From Rhizophagus irregularis (taxonomy: Eukaryota > Glomeromycota > Glomeromycetes > Glomerales > Glomeraceae): 64,000 bases of DNA. Positions 59,549 to 64,000 of this stretch are shown piece by piece. Position 1 is the first letter of the stretch. Each line of letters starts with the position of its first letter. The DNA lies in contig NC_089441.1 in assembly GCF_026210795.1 (NCBI RefSeq), positions 1,364,001 through 1,428,000 on the forward strand, written 5' to 3'. The translations under genes and the position numbers were made by a program. Below the pieces are notes generated by a model that was given only the letters and a program-made list of their open reading frames with translations, was not told the origin of the DNA and did no database searches.

Positions 59549-61155
59549 ATGAGTCTAGTCTATATCGATCATAAGAAATGTTGTCCGTGGTGTAAAGAAT
59601 GTGTTCCTCGTTGTATGATTGAAGGATGGACCAGCGGGAATAATGATGTTGACAAATTTATCAAGTATACAAATTATAACGCAAAAAATAACAAATGTCT
59701 TGAATGGATACCATATGATAGATTTGAAGGTGTTGAACAAATTGCTAAAGGTGGATTTTCTAAAGTATACTCTGCGACATGGATTGATGGTAAGGCAAAT
59801 TATTTTAAACAAGATGATGGAAGTTGGAAAAGAAGAGAAACCGGGTCTATAAGAGTAGCCTTGAAAAAATTAAATGAATCACAAAATATTTCGGCTGAAT
59901 ATTTAAATGAGGTATTTTTTTTTACATATGTTTTTATTACTTTTAAATTAATCCTTAATATAAATAGTAATTAAAATTGTAATTTTTTTAAAATTTTAAT
60001 TTATATAATAGCTCAAAATACACTGGAGATTTTATATTACAGCCACTAGTCCTTTAAGGCTTTATGGAATAACAAAAGATCCACAAACAAAAGAATTAAT
60101 AATGGTTACACAATTAATAGATCAAGGAAATTTGAGACGTATTCTTTTAAATAATTTTAATAATATGTTTTGGCGTGATAAATTACTTTTATTGACCAAA
60201 ATAGTTATCGACCTTAAAAATTTACATGATATAGGATATTCTCATAAAGATCTTCATAGTGGAAATATACTAAGGGGTCGTAGTGCTACTTTCATTGCAG
60301 ATTTTGGATTATCAGGGCCATCAAATGAACAAAAATCAAATGATAAAATATATGGTGTATTACCTTATATTGCTCCAGAAGTTTTGAATCGAAAACCATA
60401 CACATTATCTTCTGATATCTATAGTATTGGTGTAATTATGACTGAATTATCATCTGGAAAATCACCTTTTTATGAAAGAAAACATGATTTAAGCTTAGCA
60501 TTAGAAATATGTAGTGGAATCAGACCTAAATTTGGAAAGGGAACTCCTGAAATTTATAAGAAATTGGCAAATAGATGTATGGATGTCAATCCTGATCAAA
60601 GACCAAAGACCGGTGAATTATTTGAGATATTAATGTTTTGGTATAATGCTTGTGATAATAATGAATATAACCAGGAAAAAGAGAAATTTGGTTATAAAGA
60701 AAAAGAAATTAAAGTTGTATTTGATGAAGCTGATAAAGAAATACCAAATATTTCAACTTTATATGAAATAAATCCTGATGCAATATATACTAGTAGAGTA
60801 TTCACAAATAGTAATTTGCCAAACCCCATCAATTCTTCGTATCTTGATGAAAATAGTATAGGTAATGTGTTTAAACTCTTACTTTTATAACTTGGTTAAT
60901 CCTACAACTAACAATTTTTATTTTTTTAAATAGATTGTCAAGATTCTAAATTACCTTATTTAGAAATTCCTAACTAGTTATAATCGAAATCAAAAATAGT
61001 TTATTGTGTGTTTACTAACAAACATTTTTATACTTATGAAATTTCAACTTATTATTCTTATATATTTATTTTATTAAATTATTATATTCGTCATCTATAC
61101 TATAAATAATTTGAATTGTGTAACATGGGAACGCGTGATGTGTCTGCGCCCCTAT
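59205..61155. repeat. segmental duplication, copy 2
   Basis: Direct copy of 53860-56130 without the pogo-like insert. It includes promoter, kinase gene and downstream region. Confidence 0.8.
59549..60977 (+). CDS. TKL-like kinase, tandem copy 2, intact
   Basis: Exons 59549-59911, 60012-60861 and 60934-60977 (GTATTT..ATAATAG, GTAATG..AAATAG; phases 0 and 1) give 418 residues. A Cys ribbon is at 11-22 (CCPWCKECVPRC), then EGWTSGNNDVDKFIKY, shared by this kinase family. Kinase domain about 60-330: IAKGGFSKVYSA (65-76), Lys 106 in RVALKKL, SHKDLHSGNIL with Asp 201, ADFGLSG with Asp 218, IAPEVL, DIYSIGV. HRD is HKD. All catalytic residues are present, so activity is expected. The C-terminal tail AIYTSRVFTNSNLPNP and short last exon (CQDSKLPYLEIPN) match copy 1. 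Pathway and substrate unknown. Confidence 0.9.
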
Positions 61156-61364
61156 TTTTTATTTCTTTGTATGAAAATATCGAAATATCGTGAACACGAA
61201 CGTGATCACAAACTGAAACTCCCCCAGCGTAACCATCAAAACCATCAAAAAAAGCTCGGGCACGTGATTCATGTGATTTAACTGCGGCTAAGTGTGGCTA
61301 ATTGCACTACGCAGTTATTGGTAAATTAACTTCCTAAAGTCAACACTAACTCCAAAGTAAAGTT
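60978..61364. other. downstream of kinase; no gene
   Basis: Up to 61155 it is part of the duplication. 61250-61275 has AGCTCGGGCACGTGA, also seen at 31923. Confidence 0.5.
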
Positions 61365-61555
61365 TCAGCCTAAACTAACCTTCCTTACATAACCCTAAGA
61401 TACTCCAATGTCTACGTTATCTTCAAGGATAAGTATTTCCGCCTAAAACAACTTTTCTTACCCTAACCCTAAGATACTCCAACGTCAATGTTATCTTCAA
61501 AGATAAGTATTTCAGCCTAAAGTAACTTTCCTACCCTAAGATACTCCACTCCAAA
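61365..61555. repeat. three-copy tandem repeat, ~75 bp
   Basis: The unit contains CCTAAGATACTCCAA, ACGTTATCTTCAAAGATAAG and TATTTCAGCCTAAA. Copies start near 61390, 61465 and 61535, the last partial. Confidence 0.75.
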
Positions 61556-62590
61556 GATGATTGCTTTAGAATATAATGAAATTTTATAGATGTTAATTCA
61601 TAAGAGTAAAACAAATTCTTTTAAATTAATAAATTAGTGTAATTATTTTATTAAAATAGAATGTAATATTAATTTGACAATAAAATTTATTCAATTTCAA
61701 TTTATTAAAATACATTAATTTAAAATAAATTATTTTAAATAATGAGTGCTATCAATATGCCTTCCATGTTAATGGCATGGTTCACTTATTTTGCCTTACT
61801 AATTTTTGATGCAGACTAGTTTTGCTCTTCTAGAAGAGAAGGTAGCATTAATTAGGCTGTCAAATAACAGTTGCAGATTAGTTTGTTGAACTGGTATTAT
61901 TGCTTACTTGGTGATTTCCAAGATATTAGGTTTATTCTACAGGTTTCATATTTCCTGCAAGTAGCTATTGTAAATAAAATAAGCCAACTTTTTTTTAAAT
62001 TTGTATTCTTTGGTATTGGTAATGTAGACGCGAAAAGAAAGGAAAGCTTAAATAATAGCTTAAATAATTCGCGATAAATATTTAAATAGATCAGTTGCCA
62101 CAAACTGCGCCGTATGTTGATGGTGTTACTGGGGAAGATCACAAACTGATAACAAATCACATGATAAACATAAATTAACCTATAAAATTTATTTTTACTT
62201 GTTTAAATACACGTTTTTTTACTGAATAAATATACAAAAGCCAATTACCAGTCTGGTACCTGTTACTTATATACTTATATCAACTTTGTTTGACTTGTAA
62301 CAAGAATCTTGCTTTTTACACGTGTAAATGTGACACAAACTGAAAAACCCAAAAATAAGCGAAAAAGAGAATGCTTGCTATAGTAGAATTTATAATTTAA
62401 AAGACAACGGAAAACTTATACAATTATAAATTAATAAACTGAAGGAGTGTGATAAATATTTTGGATATTGTTCTAATTTTTGATGGATATTTTCATTTTT
62501 CTTTGTGTACGAAGTATTACAATACATTTGCAAGGTTAAAGAGGAAAAAAAACAAACACTTGAATTGAATTTAGATCATATGATTCCACA
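61556..62590. other. no gene seen
   Basis: AT-rich with no supported coding frame. Confidence 0.5.
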
Positions 62591-62901
62591 ATTACTACAC
62601 AGCTTCATCACATCCAACTTCTCAAATATTTATTTCTCCGCTATCAACTTCTCCTCCGCCAAGTTCTCCTACTCATGCTTCTTTTACTGAAGATTCAACC
62701 TATTCAAGCAGTAATTATGATTATTATATTACAGAATTCAATTTATTATACGGCCTGTAATGAAAAAGTGAGGTCAGAAAAGTGGGAATCTTTTAAAATT
62801 TTACGTTTATAGAATTTGAACATTGAAGACGAAATTCTAGAATTGGTACAAAACCAATTTGATCCTTTCATAAAAAAAGATAATATATCATCATTTATAA
62901 G
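62591..62901 (+). other. possible exons of an unrecognised gene
   Basis: 62592-62734 reads as a Ser/Thr/Pro-rich stretch (YYTASSHPTSQIFISPLSTS). A second piece, 62811-62901, bounded by TTTATAG and AAG|GTACAC, reads NLNIEDEILELVQNQFDPF. Both have protein-like composition and splice-like borders. I could not join them in phase or find a start, so this may be a gene remnant. Confidence 0.3.
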
Positions 62902-63527
62902 GTACACACTACACAATTAATAGATAAAAGATTTTGGAAGATATTTTTATTAGATATTGTGAAATTTCCTTTGGCTTGTAGCTATAAAGCCATAAATAAA
63001 CAACTTTCCATCTTAAATCTTCACTCAAGTGGTTGATCATATTTGAGGAAAAAATAGTATTTGAATATTGTTGAAAATTACAAGCGTGATCTCTAAAAAA
63101 AGATGTGGTCAAAACGGGTTACGAGGTGTGATCGCGTAAATAAATGTTGACCGACATTACAGTATGAGAGCGTAGTTTTTTGAATCTTAATATTAATATA
63201 TCATAGCTTTTTATTTTTAAGTTCATTTATTGTTTTTGAAAATTTGATTACCTTTACTAACATCATCATCACAAAATTTATTAATTTCATTATTATTATC
63301 GTAACTACTTTAACATTTTTTGATGAAATTGCTCTTTATTTTTTAAAAATAAGTGTATGAGCGACATAAAATTGGTTTGAGAACAAGAAAAAATTTTATG
63401 AATCAGAAGGTTATGGTTACATTTGCCATTTGTAAATCAGAATATCTATTAGGTTCCTGATGTAATTTATTAAATAAATAAAAAAAAAAAATTTTTATTT
63501 TCATTGCGCGATTAATATTTTTATAAA

Positions 63528-63622
63528 AGTGATAATCGGCGAAATGGAATTCGGTGAAATGGTTTTCGGCGAAATGGCTTCGGCGAAATGGAATTTGGTG
63601 AAATGGGTTTCGGCGAAATGTA
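63528..63622. repeat. 15-bp tandem repeats, GGCGAAATGG type
   Basis: About six irregular copies of TTCGGCGAAATGG(NN). Related to the ends of the 30783-31352 element. A frame across it translates as a Phe/His-rich repeat and is not a gene. Confidence 0.75.
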
Positions 63623-63863
63623 GTAATGTACCGTAACCCATAATGATACACCAACTAATCAGACTATGTAAATCAAAACTTATATGTATAAAGTGTCATA
63701 AAATTGTACGTATTATTAAAGATTTTTAACTTCTGCATGTTAATCGATTAATTCGAATTTTGACTTTATTTACTTTTTTTTTATTTTTATTTTTTATACA
63801 AATTATTATATAAGTAAATAAATTGCAATATAATTACTTTTCTTTTACATTTAAATAATTTTT

Positions 63864-64000
63864 CTAGCTTCTATAACTCTCGTTGCACTCTGCGAAACTA
63901 CGATATGGTTGCCGCTTCTTTTGCTTTTGAACCTTTCTAATATTGGATATATTAATACTTTTAATTTTGGTTGCTGTAATTCTTGATTCACTATTTTGAT
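63864..64000 (-). CDS. possible 3' end of an unrecognised gene, cut by window edge
   Basis: The minus strand is open from the window edge to TAG at 63866-63864, with lysine-rich protein-like composition (NISNIRKVQKQKKRQPYRSF). A second frame is also open to 63851. Family unknown; support is weak. Confidence 0.25.
   Translation of the reverse strand, partial: QNSESRITATKIKSINISNIRKVQKQKKRQPYRSFAECNESYRS

Noticed and set aside
61455-61475. Telomere-like CCCTAA repeats
   Set aside because: Only two adjacent copies, within a ~75 bp tandem unit with other sequence; not a telomere.

Overview
The window looks like nuclear DNA of an arbuscular mycorrhizal fungus (Glomeromycotina), most like Rhizophagus. 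The reasons are the very AT-rich base composition, many short introns (roughly 60-110 bp, GT..AG), and the protein families present: BTB-BACK-TLDc proteins, TKL-like kinases with an N-terminal Cys-x2-Cys ribbon, a kinase fold joined to Sel1 repeats, and a WD40-like/TRP-like channel. These families are strongly expanded in that lineage. The species call is inference from family recognition. No database search was run. All exon-intron models are mine, made by matching reading frame and splice phase.

Layout. 1-345: tandem repeats upstream of an eight-exon ion-channel gene (383-4592). 4.9-10.5 kb: two decayed kinase pseudogenes flank an intact BTB-TLDc gene (6484-7962). 10.5-18.1 kb: repeat-rich, with several short inverted-repeat elements with visible target duplications, around a bromodomain plus nuclease-like fusion gene (12821-14832, minus) that carries a one-base frameshift. 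18-34 kb: mostly non-coding and transposon debris, with one intact BTB-TLDc gene (21907-23392, minus) and a near-identical copy broken by an hAT fragment (28430-30078). 34897-35625 (minus): a secreted or membrane-anchored cupredoxin. 39329-40773 (minus): a fourth BTB-TLDc gene. Its upstream region holds an 18-unit hairpin satellite (41281-42440) and a 2.2 kb foldback element that itself carries a SINE-like insertion. 46-51 kb: a head-to-head pair, a TKL-like kinase (46123-47561, minus) and an MLKL-like helical-bundle/pseudokinase/Sel1 protein (48307-50760, plus). 51-53.2 kb: long-inverted-repeat elements ending in G-run repeats. 53.9-61.2 kb: a segmental duplication carrying two paralogous kinases (54162-55667, with an in-frame stop near the start, and 59549-60977, intact). 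A piece of a different duplication, a BTB pseudogene plus flank, lies between them.

How the genes may work together. The kinases and BTB-TLDc proteins are typical of the lineage's large signalling and ubiquitin-adaptor repertoires and show no operon-like logic. The one arrangement that suggests a joint system is the divergent kinase/MLKL-like pair. An active-looking TKL kinase sits beside a helical-bundle pseudokinase, which recalls the RIPK-MLKL relay of animal necroptosis. This is a hypothesis. The rest of the window mainly records repeated duplication and transposon insertion. Several pairs of duplicated segments give empty sites that date individual insertions.
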